The notes: generated by a model from the letters alone, not told the origin. DNA of 39,915 nt from an uncultured bacterium (GCA_900661335.1 CAACVY010000021.1:1-39915); one strand, 5' to 3'; counted from the first letter of the stretch, positions 26,182 through 34,589 are shown. Translations and numbers: made by a program.

Positions 26182-29100
26182 TCACCTCGGCACCGCCAGC
26201 AACATCGCGTCCAGCAAGCGCTTCTCCTCGCTTCCAACAGGGTATAACGCCGAGAGCGCGTTCGCCAGGCGTAAAAACTCCGGACCGCGCTCCTGCTCTG
26301 CCCTGATTAGCGCTCGCAAGGCGTTGGCCTGTCCACTCGCCTGGAGAAGCATGGCCGCATGCACGCGGTCGAGTGTGGTCGGGCCGGAGGATTCACCGCC
26401 GAGGCGCAGAGAGCGCAGAGATTCTTCATCCACAACAAACATACCTCCGCGTTTTTTTCGCCTCTGCGGTGGCGTTTTTGCCATCTCCGGAAAGAGCCAC
26501 TGCTCCTGGCTCGTCGCTGGATCTTCTTCGATCCAGTCAGCTATGCCGTCGGCTATGTCCTCCCCGTAAAGCTGCCTGGCGCGTTCGGAGACGGCCATCA
26601 GGCGCACCACGCCCTTTTGGGTCTCAATGATGCGGCCCTCCCACTTGGGCAGGTCGATGCCCAGCGGCTGAGCGAAGCGGCGCACCACGTCGAAGGGGAG
26701 ACTGTACCCCCTGGTTTTGGCCCTGGGAAGTTGTTCATCGGACGGATCGGACGGATCGGACGGATCCGACGGATCGGACCCATCGGGCGCATCGGGTATG
26801 GGGTCGTCCTCCGTTGTTTCTCCATCGGCCTTCTCGTTAGTGCTTTGCAATGTCCAGAGGAAGAGCGCCGTCAGACGCGCATCTTCCTCCAGTGCCCCGG
26901 CCGCGCCGTTGCGTGCCCTTGCCTCGGCCGTGCCGAGTACCTGCTCAAGCGCCGTGCGGCCGACCACTTCCCAGACCTTCTCCAGGAACTCCGACAGTTT
27001 CACCTCGCGCCCGTCGGCGGTCTCGACCTTGCGATAGCGGCTGAACACCTCCAGGGCCGGGCCGATGCAGGCGAAGACCAGGTCCGCGCCACGGATACCC
27101 TCGCCTTGGAGCCGTTCCATCCAATCGCCGACGCGCTTGGGGAGTTCCCGCAAAATGTCGCCCCAGTCGCCCACCGGCGCATCTGCGCGACGCGGGCGGC
27201 AGACGAGATGGACGCTGGTGGCAAGCGCTGCGGAGTCGCGCGCACGCAGGCGAGAAGCCATTTCGGTCGCAATCGGCCAGGAGCCGGTGATCGTCCAGCC
27301 GCCACGGATTAGGCCTGAAAGCAACGCTTCCCAGCCTTCTGTAGTCTTGTGGGCGAAGACGACGGAGCCGACGCCGTCCTCGCACAGCACGCGCCGACCT
27401 TCGGCAAAGGCTTTGGCCATGGCCTCTTCATAAAACGCCCTGTCCTTGGCTCGGCCATCCTCCGTTTCGGAGCGCTCGTTCTGCACCGCCTCGCGTGTTT
27501 TGGGCGTCAGCGGGTTCATCGGATCGAAGGGGTCGCGCAGCAGCGGGTGCTCGGCAAGCGTCCGTTTGAGCCACACAAAGAAAAAGTCCGACAGGTCGGC
27601 GTAGGGAACGGCATCATAATACGGCGGGTCCGTGAACCAGACCTGCGCCGAGTCGTCCGGCAGCGGATGCTCCGCCGCGTCGGCTTGGTGCACATGTTGC
27701 GGGTGGCTTACGGGTTGATTGGCAATCTCTGCTTGCCATTCTGTTTGAACTCCGAAGTCACCAGTTGAGCCCGCAAACGGAATTGATTCCGCGAAGTCCC
27801 AAACGATGGGCAACGCTTGTCGGCCAAAAGTGTCCATCAAGGACTCGCCAGTCGGTTTCCAACGGCAACTAGTGCTGTTTTGCATCGCCACTTTGTTTAC
27901 GCACATTGCCATGACGGCCCTGACCGCCTCGTTCATCTTCGCATTTCTCTGCGTCCTCTGCTCCTCTGCGGTGAGGAGTCTGACCAGCGTTACGAGCGCC
28001 ACCTTTTGCCGCGCGGTGAACAAGTCGCCCCATTGGAGCATGCCGTATCGCTGGACACGAAAGCCGAGCGTGCCGACAGGAGGAAGCGGCTCATCCGGCA
28101 CGGGGCAGAGGCCCTTCTTGCCGTCGCGCTCCCACTCGTCGAGAATGGCGTGGATCCGCTTTTGTGCCTTCCATACCGCCTCGTAGTCGCGGTCCGTGGG
28201 CAGTCGGTACTGTCGGCCCTGTTCGCCGGGCTTGAGCGTCACCACGGCCAGCAGCCGTGCGCCACCAATGCGGCGCCCTTTTGCGTCGAAGATCACATCC
28301 GCCCCGCCGCGTTGGGCGGCGAGTTGTGCCCGCACGCGCTCCGGCGGCAAGACGGCGCCGCAGCAAAGGCAGATCGCCTTGGCACGCGAGACCGTGCCGG
28401 CGGGCACTTTTTTTTCGCTGTCGGGCTGGAAGATCTCGAACGCAACCGATCTGACGGATCCGACCGATCCGTGGGCTCCGTCGGGTCGAGCCACCACCCG
28501 CAGCGCCCATTTGCGGTTGGGTTTCTTGCAGAGCCAGAAGGATCGCACCAGCGGAATCTCCGCTCCGCAGTTGGGCGACTCGCACCGCACGGTCCGTGCC
28601 CAAAGGTACGCGATGGGCGTCGCGCCGTCAGGATCGCGCGGGTAGAACTCGGCCAGCTCCTTCTCCGCCTTCTCCTTGATCTCCTTGCCGACACGGCGCA
28701 GTTCATCGGCCAGTTCCGGTCCGTGGCGCGGGATGTCCTCAAGCATGACCTTGAGGATCAGGCAGGCCACGGGGTTGAGGTCGCTGGCGAATGCCTCGCA
28801 TCCCAGGCGTAGCGCCTCCAGTGGAATCGATCCGCCGCCGGCGAACGGGTCCACCACAAGCGGCGTCTCGTCCGGGTGTGCGGCCTTGACGAGCTTCCGT
28901 GCCGCACCGATCCAACCAAGGTCGTTGGCGTGGTCCCAGTTGGCCACTTCGCCGATGAAATCCAAGAGCGCCTGGCGCAAACCTTCGTCGGACTTTACCT
29001 GCTCTTTTCTCCGCTGGCTGTTCCATCCGGGCACCTCGAGCAGGATCTTGATCGCCTCGTCTTTGAACTCTTTGGGGCAGTGTGGGTCACAGGGATCAGG

Positions 29101-29274
29101 CAAGAGAAGTCCCAGGAGCATCGCCCGGCACGAGGCCAGCGGTCGGCGTGCCCACCACAGGTGCAGCGTGGAGGGGTGCCCATGCCGGATGGACTTCTCG
29201 CGCGCCGCGTGCTTCGACACTACGGCAATCGGGAAATCCACCTCCGCCAGGCGCTTGCACTCCTTGGGGATCAT
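26182..29274 (-). CDS. DUF1156 DNA methylase (Zn-ribbon, COG1743 type)
   Basis: A 1030-residue adenine-type DNA methyltransferase of the DUF1156 group, presumably marking host DNA. The N-terminal DUF1156 part has HPSTLHLWWARRPLASCRA (33-51). SAM-binding motif I is VVDPFAGGGSIPLEALRLG (140-158). A zinc-ribbon-like CESPNCGAEI lies near residue 240, and catalytic motif IV is DPPYYDAVPYADLSDFFF near residue 550. Three stretches are not family sequence but translated DNA repeats: near 435-448 and 935-960 (CCGCAGAG type) and SDPSDPSDPSD near 827-846. Two further frames confirm that the repeats, not selection, set these peptides. It begins inside the stop of the four-helix-bundle gene (ATGA). Confidence 0.92.
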   Translation of the reverse strand: MIPKECKRLAEVDFPIAVVSKHAAREKSIRHGHPSTLHLWWARRPLASCRAMLLGLLLPDPCDPHCPKEFKDEAIKILLEVPGWNSQRRKEQVKSDEGLRQALLDFIGEVANWDHANDLGWIGAARKLVKAAHPDETPLVVDPFAGGGSIPLEALRLGCEAFASDLNPVACLILKVMLEDIPRHGPELADELRRVGKEIKEKAEKELAEFYPRDPDGATPIAYLWARTVRCESPNCGAEIPLVRSFWLCKKPNRKWALRVVARPDGAHGSVGSVRSVAFEIFQPDSEKKVPAGTVSRAKAICLCCGAVLPPERVRAQLAAQRGGADVIFDAKGRRIGGARLLAVVTLKPGEQGRQYRLPTDRDYEAVWKAQKRIHAILDEWERDGKKGLCPVPDEPLPPVGTLGFRVQRYGMLQWGDLFTARQKVALVTLVRLLTAEEQRTQRNAKMNEAVRAVMAMCVNKVAMQNSTSCRWKPTGESLMDTFGRQALPIVWDFAESIPFAGSTGDFGVQTEWQAEIANQPVSHPQHVHQADAAEHPLPDDSAQVWFTDPPYYDAVPYADLSDFFFVWLKRTLAEHPLLRDPFDPMNPLTPKTREAVQNERSETEDGRAKDRAFYEEAMAKAFAEGRRVLCEDGVGSVVFAHKTTEGWEALLSGLIRGGWTITGSWPIATEMASRLRARDSAALATSVHLVCRPRRADAPVGDWGDILRELPKRVGDWMERLQGEGIRGADLVFACIGPALEVFSRYRKVETADGREVKLSEFLEKVWEVVGRTALEQVLGTAEARARNGAAGALEEDARLTALFLWTLQSTNEKADGETTEDDPIPDAPDGSDPSDPSDPSDPSDEQLPRAKTRGYSLPFDVVRRFAQPLGIDLPKWEGRIIETQKGVVRLMAVSERARQLYGEDIADGIADWIEEDPATSQEQWLFPEMAKTPPQRRKKRGGMFVVDEESLRSLRLGGESSGPTTLDRVHAAMLLQASGQANALRALIRAEQERGPEFLRLANALSALYPVGSEEKRLLDAMLLAVPR
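26392..26474. repeat. CCGCAGAG-type palindromic element inside methylase gene
   Basis: TTCACCGCCGAGGCGCAGAG at the left and CGCCTCTGCGGTGGCG at the right form an inverted pair of about 83 bp. It is read through in frame by the methylase gene. Confidence 0.7.
26736..26796. repeat. GGATCGGAC 9-bp period repeat
   Basis: About six units of GGATCGGAC and near variants. On the minus strand they encode a Ser-Asp-Pro tripeptide repeat in the methylase. Confidence 0.85.
27940..27975. repeat. CTCTGCGGTG repeat copy inside methylase gene
   Basis: TTTCTCTGCGTCCTCTGCTC and CTCTGCGGTGAGG lie in the methylase coding region and are translated as LTAEEQRTQRNAK. Confidence 0.65.
28446..28485. repeat. GGATC-type repeat inside methylase gene, different frame
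   Basis: CCGATCTGACGGATCCGACC and following bases belong to the same 9-bp-period family. Here the gene reads it in another frame, giving GSVGSVRSV rather than SDP. Confidence 0.7.
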
Positions 29275-30083
29275 AGGTCAAGAGCTCCGTTGCAGTTTGG
29301 ATAATCGGTGCAGCCCCAAAATTGCCGACCGGACCTTTTGCCGCTTCTGGCAGTGCGAAGGACCATGGGTTTGCCGCAGCGGGGGCAGTTGGGGATGTGA
29401 TTCGTCGGATCGGACTGATCCGCCGGATTCGACCGATCGCTTAGTTTGGCTCGGAACGCCAGGCGGGCGGCAGCCAGTTGTTCGGTATAACCGCCTTGTT
29501 CGACGAAGGCGCGTTCCAGCGCCGCGATCTGGCGATCGAGCAGAAAATTGGCCTGGTGGATCAAGCAAATGATGGCGTTCGCGCGGACGGCTGGGCTATC
29601 GTGCTCGAGCCAAGGCGCGTAGAGCGCCCAGCGCTCTTGATCCGTCAGATCGGTCAGATCCGACGGATCCGACGGATCGCCCTTAGCCCTTGCGGGAACA
29701 CTGCGCACGGCCTGGGCCTCTGGTGAGTCGGGCGCCCACTGGGGCAAATGGCGATGCCGGAGGTAGTCTTCGAAGTCCAAGAGCAGCTCCTCGAGACTAG
29801 CTCGGGCCACATTGAGCAGACGCAGCTCAGTTTGCGAAGAGGAACCGGCGGCTCGGCTGGCCTCGGCGATGTTCTGCCGCCCCGATCGGGCTGCCTGCAC
29901 CATCTGGTCTACAAGCCGAGAGTGGGGCTCAAGAAACTTTTCGCAGAACCAGTATGTGGCATCGTAGATGAGCGTGGCGGTCTGGAAGCTAGCGGTGTGG
30001 CGGTAACCGCCGCTGGGGCGGATTCTTCGGACTTTGACGGATCGGTCTGATCCGTCGGATCGGTCTGATCTTTCAGCATTCAC
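29271..30083 (-). CDS. Four-helix-bundle protein with topoisomerase-type zinc finger
   Basis: A 270-residue fusion. Residues about 28-117 (YRHTASFQTATLIYDATYWF, RSGRQNIAEASRAAGSSSQ, ASLEELLLDFEDYLR) match the S23/intervening-sequence four-helix-bundle family, also related to Avd of retroelements. Residues 149-212 are a helical region I take to be the four-helix-bundle suffix domain. The C-terminus (233-264: CPRCGKPM...FWGCTDYPNC) is a type IA topoisomerase C4 zinc finger. Three Ser-Asp-rich tracts (5-14, 136-147, 215-227) mark the domain borders and come from GGATCGGAC DNA repeats. A role as a nucleic-acid-binding adaptor is inference. The GTG start overlaps the helicase end by 11 nt and the stop overlaps the methylase ATG. 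Confidence 0.85.
   Translation of the reverse strand: MNAERSDRSDGSDRSVKVRRIRPSGGYRHTASFQTATLIYDATYWFCEKFLEPHSRLVDQMVQAARSGRQNIAEASRAAGSSSQTELRLLNVARASLEELLLDFEDYLRHRHLPQWAPDSPEAQAVRSVPARAKGDPSDPSDLTDLTDQERWALYAPWLEHDSPAVRANAIICLIHQANFLLDRQIAALERAFVEQGGYTEQLAAARLAFRAKLSDRSNPADQSDPTNHIPNCPRCGKPMVLRTARSGKRSGRQFWGCTDYPNCNGALDL
29403..29439. repeat. GGATCGGAC-type repeat, third tract of four-helix-bundle gene
   Basis: CGTCGGATCGGACTGATCCG and following units encode SDRSNPADQSDPT just before the zinc finger. Confidence 0.75.
29639..29679. repeat. GGATCGGAC-type repeat, second tract of four-helix-bundle gene
   Basis: GATCCGTCAGATCGGTCAGA and then GGATCCGACGGATC; encodes DPSDPSDLTDLTDQ between the bundle and the suffix domain. 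Confidence 0.8.
30036..30070. repeat. GGATCGGAC-type repeat at gene start
   Basis: GACGGATCGGTCTGATCCGT and following units encode SDRSDGSDRS at the N-terminus of the four-helix-bundle protein, immediately before the helicase stop. Confidence 0.8.
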
Positions 30084-33000
30084 GTGGCCTCCCGTAAGGT
30101 GGATTTTCCTCCCGCACCCGCATGGGCTGCGTCATCGCGTCCACTTCCAGCCAGTAGTGTTGGACCTTCGTGACTTCATGCCAAGTGAGGCGAGCCGGGT
30201 CTTTGATCGGTTCCTGCAGCGTGGGCGTGGTGGCGCAGTGGGTGACGACGTAGAGCCAGTAGCAGTCGCGGCGGTCCTCGGCGACGCGGCGTTCATTGGG
30301 CGTAAGCAGGATCGTGCCGGTCGCCTCGGCCAGGCCCTTGACCTCGATCAGTCGCAGTTCACCGGTTTTCACGTCGAGACTGGTCAGGTCATAGCCGAGG
30401 TTCTTATCGTGAACGTCATAGACTTGGCGTCCCTGGGCCTTTTCGTATTCCATGACCACGCGCATGGCGATGGCCTCGGTTTCGGCATTGGGCTGTAAGC
30501 GGCGGACTTCTGGCGACTGGCGTTCCGGGTGCGGCAGGACCAGGACGCTGGTGATTCGTTCGACCGCTTGAAGCGTAAGCGAGCGCTCCTGCTCCAGTTC
30601 TTTGCGGCGGCGTTCACGCCGGTCCAGTAGTTCCGCGTGGCGGTTTTCGGCCTGCGCCAGGCGGCCGTCTGCGCCGGGCACGCCCTTTTCCTTGTCGAGG
30701 GTGGCCTTGCCGATTTCGTCGTCCGCTCGCTGGATAAGCTCCGTCAGCGAGAGTTCGATGTGCTCGGCGATCCGCGTAATCTCAGCCAGCCGCTCCTTGC
30801 GAGCTTCTTCTAGGAAGGGCTGGAGCACGTTCTCCAACAGCCACGTTTTAGGCTCCGGCTCGAAGACGACCGGGGGCAGGCTGGCCGGCGGATCGCACGG
30901 GGTCAGGTTCAATAATACTGTTTCACCGCAGAGGCGCGGAGAGCGCAGAGTGTTTTCAGAGTTCCTTTCTTTTTCCGTGCCCTGCACGTCTCCGCAGTGA
31001 GATTGAATCTCCACGGCGAAGAGTCGCTCGCGAACGACCCGTCCGAGTCCATCCACAATCCGGGCGCGGTAAAAGTCGATGCGCGAAGGCGCGTCGTGCT
31101 GCAGGGAGTAGAAGCAAGCCCCCTTGGCGAAAACCTCCTCGGCTCGGGCGTAGATGTGCCTGCGGATCGCCTCGAAGAGCGGATGGCCGGGTGTGACCCA
31201 TTCGAGGTTGTGCTTCTCTGCGGTCTCGCGATCGGTTGAGCAGCGCGGGTACTTTGCCGCCAGGGCCGGAAGTCGCCAATCCTCGGAGCGTTCGTACTGT
31301 CGAAGGACTGAGGGGGTGCGTTCGGGCTCGAACGTGTAGGGCATATGCTCTATCACCCTCAGCTTGAGCGGGACATACTCGGCGGCCTCGCGGAGGAAGC
31401 GGGCGATGGTTTCCGGCACGACGCGGCGTTCCTGTGCGCGTGCCCGGCGCTCGATGAGCATTTCCAAGTTTAGTTTCTTGGTAGCCAGCCCTTCCAGCGC
31501 GTTCTGGCAGATGGCGCGGAATCGCTCCTCGTCCACATTTTTTAGCAACCGTTCCTCTAGGTCGTCTTCTCCGAGTTTGCCGGAGTAGTAGTCCCGAAGG
31601 ATGCGTTCCACGTGAGCGGCCGGCAGGATTTCGCCGACGACGTTGAACACCGCATCGTCATCGAGAGCCTCGCGAATCTCCTGGAGTTTCTTCAGAAGCC
31701 GCTGGAGCACGCGGCCCTCGATGGTATTCGTGGCGACGAAGTTGAAGATGAGACAGTCCTTCCGCTGGCCATAGCGGTGGATACGGCCCATGCGCTGTTC
31801 GAGACGGTTCGGGTTCCAGGGGATGTCATAGTTGAAAAGGATGTGGCAGCACTGCAGGTTGATGCCTTCGCCGGCGGCCTCGGTGGCCACGAGCACCTGA
31901 ATGGAGCCCTCACGAAACTGCTGCTCTGAATACAGCCGCGTGTTCGGTTCGTCCCGTGAACCGGGTTTCATACCGCCGTGGATGCAGCCGACTCGGAATC
32001 CCCATCCTTTCAGTTTCCTGACCAGGTAGTCGAGCGTGTCTTTGAACTCCGTAAAGATCAGCAGGCGCTTGTGCGGATCGTCGAAGAAACCTTCTTTGTG
32101 GAGAAGCTCCTTCAGCTTCGACAACTTGGTCTCGCTGTCGCTGTCCTCGACGGCTTGAGCTTGCTTGGCTAGTCGCCGAAGTTCTTCGATTTCCTCGCGC
32201 ACCTGCTGCGCGTTCTCGGCCAGGGTCACGGCCTCGAGCATCTCCTCCAGACGCTCGCGCTCTGTTTCTTCCATCTCTTCGACCTCTTCGGGGTCGGGCA
32301 GGTTCGGCGGGTGATCTTGGAGGAGTTCGTGGGCCCGCTTCAAGCCTTCCTCGAGTCGGCGCGCACGGTTTTCAAGGCTATGGCGCATGGCGTAGGCGCT
32401 GGAGGCTAACCTGCGCTGGTAGAGAGACATCAGGAAGCCCACTGCGCGAGCCCGGGGGTCATCGCCTTGGGCGGCCGCCTTGCGGCTTTGGCGCTTCACA
32501 AACTGGGTGACTTCTCTGTAGAGATCGAATTCTGCGCCATCAATCTGGAAGTCAACAGTGTGCGGGATGCGCTTCGTAAAAATCTTCTCGGCGGCCCAAG
32601 TGCCATCCGGGCGCCGCTCCGGGAAGTAGACCATGGCTTCCTTGGTGCGACGAAGGTAGAATGGCGCGCGGCGGCGGTCCATCGCCTCGCGGATGGAGCG
32701 CACGTCCGCATAGGCATCCGCGTCGAGCAGTTGTAGAAACAAGCTGAAGTTGACTGGATCCCCTTTGTGCGGGGTGGCCGTAAGCAATAGAAGATGATCC
32801 GATGAATCGCGCAGAAGTTCACCCAACTTGTAGCGCAGACTCTTGTGGGATTCGTCCGAGGCAGACATCCGGTGCGCTTCATCCACGATGACCAGATCCC
32901 ATCGGACCTGCTTCAGGCCGGGCAGGATCTCACTGCGCTTGGCAAGGTCGAGTGAGGTAATGACCTTCTTCTGCTCCAGCCACTGGTTGACACCGAACTG

Positions 33001-33564
33001 GTCGCGGATGTCGCCGCCCTTGAGGACCAGGAACTTCTCGTCGAACTTCTCTTTGAGTTCGCGTTGCCACTGAAAGGTCAAATTTGCGGGGCAAACCACG
33101 AGAATCCGCTCGACCAGACCCCGCAGCTGTAGCTCACGGATCAGCAGGCCGGCCATGACCGTCTTGCCAGCGCCGGCGTCATCGGCGAGCAAGAACCGGA
33201 CGCGCGGCAATTTGAGCAGGTACTCGTAGACGGCCTCCAGCTGGTGCGGGAGGGGGTCCACGCGCGAGACGGAAAGACCGAAGTAAGGGTCGAACTCCCA
33301 GGCGATGCCCAGGGAGTAGGCCTGAAGACCTAGGCGAAGGAGACGCCCATCTCCGTCGTAGCTGGAGCCGGGCTCGCGGATGGTGAGGTCCGCAATGTCT
33401 TGAGCAGTCAACGTCACCTCGCGGAAGCGCTCGCTCTGCATGCCGACCAGGCCAAGATCCCACGTGCCGTTTCCGTTGTCGCACACGGTTTTTACTCGCA
33501 TCGGCTCCTTGAAAAACGGGCCGGTGAGCACTTGACCCACTTGAAGCTTGACGTTCTTGGTCAT
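30073..33564 (-). CDS. SNF2-family helicase with C-terminal DUF3883 domain
   Basis: A 1163-residue superfamily 2 DNA translocase resembling the SNF2 helicases of defence systems (DrmD-like). Motif I is DDAGAGKT (128-135), motif II DEAH (228-231), motif III LLLTATPHKGD, and helicase C has VATEAAGEGINLQ and the arginine-finger motif QRMGRIHRYGQ. A long acidic coiled-coil-like insertion (about 400-480) splits the two lobes. Near the C-terminus (about 1050-1110) LGYDLTS and LRLIEVKG, with a following LTPNERRVAE, match DUF3883, a restriction-endonuclease-like fold. Between them, near residue 865-890, an 80-bp dispersed repeat is translated in frame. No strong ribosome binding site precedes the ATG. 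The first intact gene of the cluster. Confidence 0.92.
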   Translation of the reverse strand: MTKNVKLQVGQVLTGPFFKEPMRVKTVCDNGNGTWDLGLVGMQSERFREVTLTAQDIADLTIREPGSSYDGDGRLLRLGLQAYSLGIAWEFDPYFGLSVSRVDPLPHQLEAVYEYLLKLPRVRFLLADDAGAGKTVMAGLLIRELQLRGLVERILVVCPANLTFQWQRELKEKFDEKFLVLKGGDIRDQFGVNQWLEQKKVITSLDLAKRSEILPGLKQVRWDLVIVDEAHRMSASDESHKSLRYKLGELLRDSSDHLLLLTATPHKGDPVNFSLFLQLLDADAYADVRSIREAMDRRRAPFYLRRTKEAMVYFPERRPDGTWAAEKIFTKRIPHTVDFQIDGAEFDLYREVTQFVKRQSRKAAAQGDDPRARAVGFLMSLYQRRLASSAYAMRHSLENRARRLEEGLKRAHELLQDHPPNLPDPEEVEEMEETERERLEEMLEAVTLAENAQQVREEIEELRRLAKQAQAVEDSDSETKLSKLKELLHKEGFFDDPHKRLLIFTEFKDTLDYLVRKLKGWGFRVGCIHGGMKPGSRDEPNTRLYSEQQFREGSIQVLVATEAAGEGINLQCCHILFNYDIPWNPNRLEQRMGRIHRYGQRKDCLIFNFVATNTIEGRVLQRLLKKLQEIREALDDDAVFNVVGEILPAAHVERILRDYYSGKLGEDDLEERLLKNVDEERFRAICQNALEGLATKKLNLEMLIERRARAQERRVVPETIARFLREAAEYVPLKLRVIEHMPYTFEPERTPSVLRQYERSEDWRLPALAAKYPRCSTDRETAEKHNLEWVTPGHPLFEAIRRHIYARAEEVFAKGACFYSLQHDAPSRIDFYRARIVDGLGRVVRERLFAVEIQSHCGDVQGTEKERNSENTLRSPRLCGETVLLNLTPCDPPASLPPVVFEPEPKTWLLENVLQPFLEEARKERLAEITRIAEHIELSLTELIQRADDEIGKATLDKEKGVPGADGRLAQAENRHAELLDRRERRRKELEQERSLTLQAVERITSVLVLPHPERQSPEVRRLQPNAETEAIAMRVVMEYEKAQGRQVYDVHDKNLGYDLTSLDVKTGELRLIEVKGLAEATGTILLTPNERRVAEDRRDCYWLYVVTHCATTPTLQEPIKDPARLTWHEVTKVQHYWLEVDAMTQPMRVREENPPYGRPREC
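30921..31000. repeat. CCGCAGAG-type palindromic element inside helicase gene
   Basis: TTTCACCGCAGAGGCGCGGA on the left and GTCTCCGCAGTGA on the right form an 80-bp element. The helicase reads through it, giving about 27 residues (including NSENTLRSPRLCGETV) that fit no helicase domain. Confidence 0.75.
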
Positions 33565-33621
33565 GGGCGTGCTGCCGTTCTCGTCCGCTCAAGGAACTTG
33601 GCCGTTCCCTTCGCAGTGGCG

Positions 33622-33845
33622 CTATGCTTCCCGCGCGTCATTCGTTGTCTTCCGCTTCGCCTCCAGGTGCTCAGGACGCTCTCGAAGCCTATCATCGATC
33701 ACGCTCTTGTGAGACCGCTATCGACGGTCGCTGTCTGGGCGGGCAGCCCACCTAGCTGGGCGAGTTTGTAGAACGTAAAGCGCGATATTTTCAGGTATTT
33801 CGCCAGCCCGTCCATGCTCATGACATCCACTGAAGCCGGTGTCAT
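33622..33845 (-). pseudogene. Decayed excisionase-type HTH gene (HTH_17-like)
   Basis: From ATG 33845 (AAGGA 8 nt ahead) the frame reads MTPASVDVMSMDGLAKYLKI and then SRFTFYKLAQLGGLPAQ, the DNA-binding helix-turn-helix of excisionase/MerR-type HTH_17 proteins. It then runs out of register (TATVDSGLTRA, stop). In the next frame the expected C-terminal half appears, SHKSVIDDRLRERPEHLEAK, ending at TAG (33624-33622). Between them, where family members have a GRHWRFH-like stretch, that frame has CGA-TAG-CGG, so a frameshift and probably a TGG-to-TAG change separate the halves. It lies 57 nt before the helicase start, directly behind a good promoter, so it looks like the former regulator or first gene of the defence operon. 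A programmed frameshift is conceivable but unlikely. Confidence 0.65.
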
Positions 33846-33878
33846 CTGACATTCCTTGGTGGAAAGTCAAATTCCGCT

Positions 33879-33906
33879 ATTATCGGTCAGCGGCGAATAC
33901 TGTCAA
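33879..33906 (-). promoter_or_regulatory. Promoter of the defence cluster
   Basis: On the minus strand TTGACA (33906-33901), a 16-bp spacer, then GATAAT (33884-33879). It ends 33 nt before the ATG of the decayed HTH gene and faces the helicase and downstream genes. It is the strongest sigma-70-like match I see in the window. Confidence 0.65.
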
Positions 33907-34589
33907 TGCTCCTAACGGAGCCGAGTGGGCTCCCGCCAGCAACGCTTCGGGAACAGCGGAGACGGAGATATTGAACAACTGCTTGCTGGTAGGTGGCGAG
34001 GCGCGATCGTTTGGGAAGGTAGCGCTGGAGTGCGCGCTGGACCAGTCCGCCCATTGGAACGGTGGGACGACGGGATGGCATAATTCGCGGCGTTGAACAA
34101 TTCAGGGCACTCTTTGGGCGGACCATCGCAGAAACGCCGCAAATCGGGCGCGCTCCAGACTTGCACATCGCACAAGCAGTGCCCGGCTCTGGCGCAGAGA
34201 TGGCGGATGACCTCGGGCGCGGCGCGTGCCCATCAATGCGGATCGAGCGGAAGGCGGCGCGGATGCGCACGGCTCCCAAGTGGATGTTCCGGGAATCACC
34301 CGCGCGCACATCGGGCTCGAATCCCGCGTTCAGAACCACGCGCATGAAGTGATCGCTCAGCTCGAACTTTCGCGCCCAAGCTCGCGGGAATCCGGGTCGC
34401 GATGTCGGTGCATCAGCGCCGTGTCCAGCGGCCTGTAAACTGTAGAATCGGCGGCCCCCGCTTGAGCAGCGGTCGGATCCCCCTGCGGCGCCTCCGATCG
34501 TCAAGACGACGCTCGCGGACCGCTCGTACTGGGCCATCGCCCCAATGCAGTTGTCCAGAACGCTGCGGCGCACGGACACCGGACCGCTG
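33907..34589. other. Unexplained stretch, possibly decayed coding DNA
   Basis: No supported gene. Minus-strand open frames (33887-34720, 33912-34175, 34102-34311) show scattered protein-like pieces such as KFELSDHFMRVVLNAGF and DLRRFCDGPPKECPELFNAA in different frames. That hints at a decayed gene downstream of the beta-helix enzyme. I recognise no family. Confidence 0.35.

Noticed and set aside
21561-33564. BREX or DISARM system
   Set aside because: No PglZ, BrxA/B or Lon-like gene for BREX, and no DUF1998 or PLD genes for DISARM; only the helicase and methylase are similar in kind.
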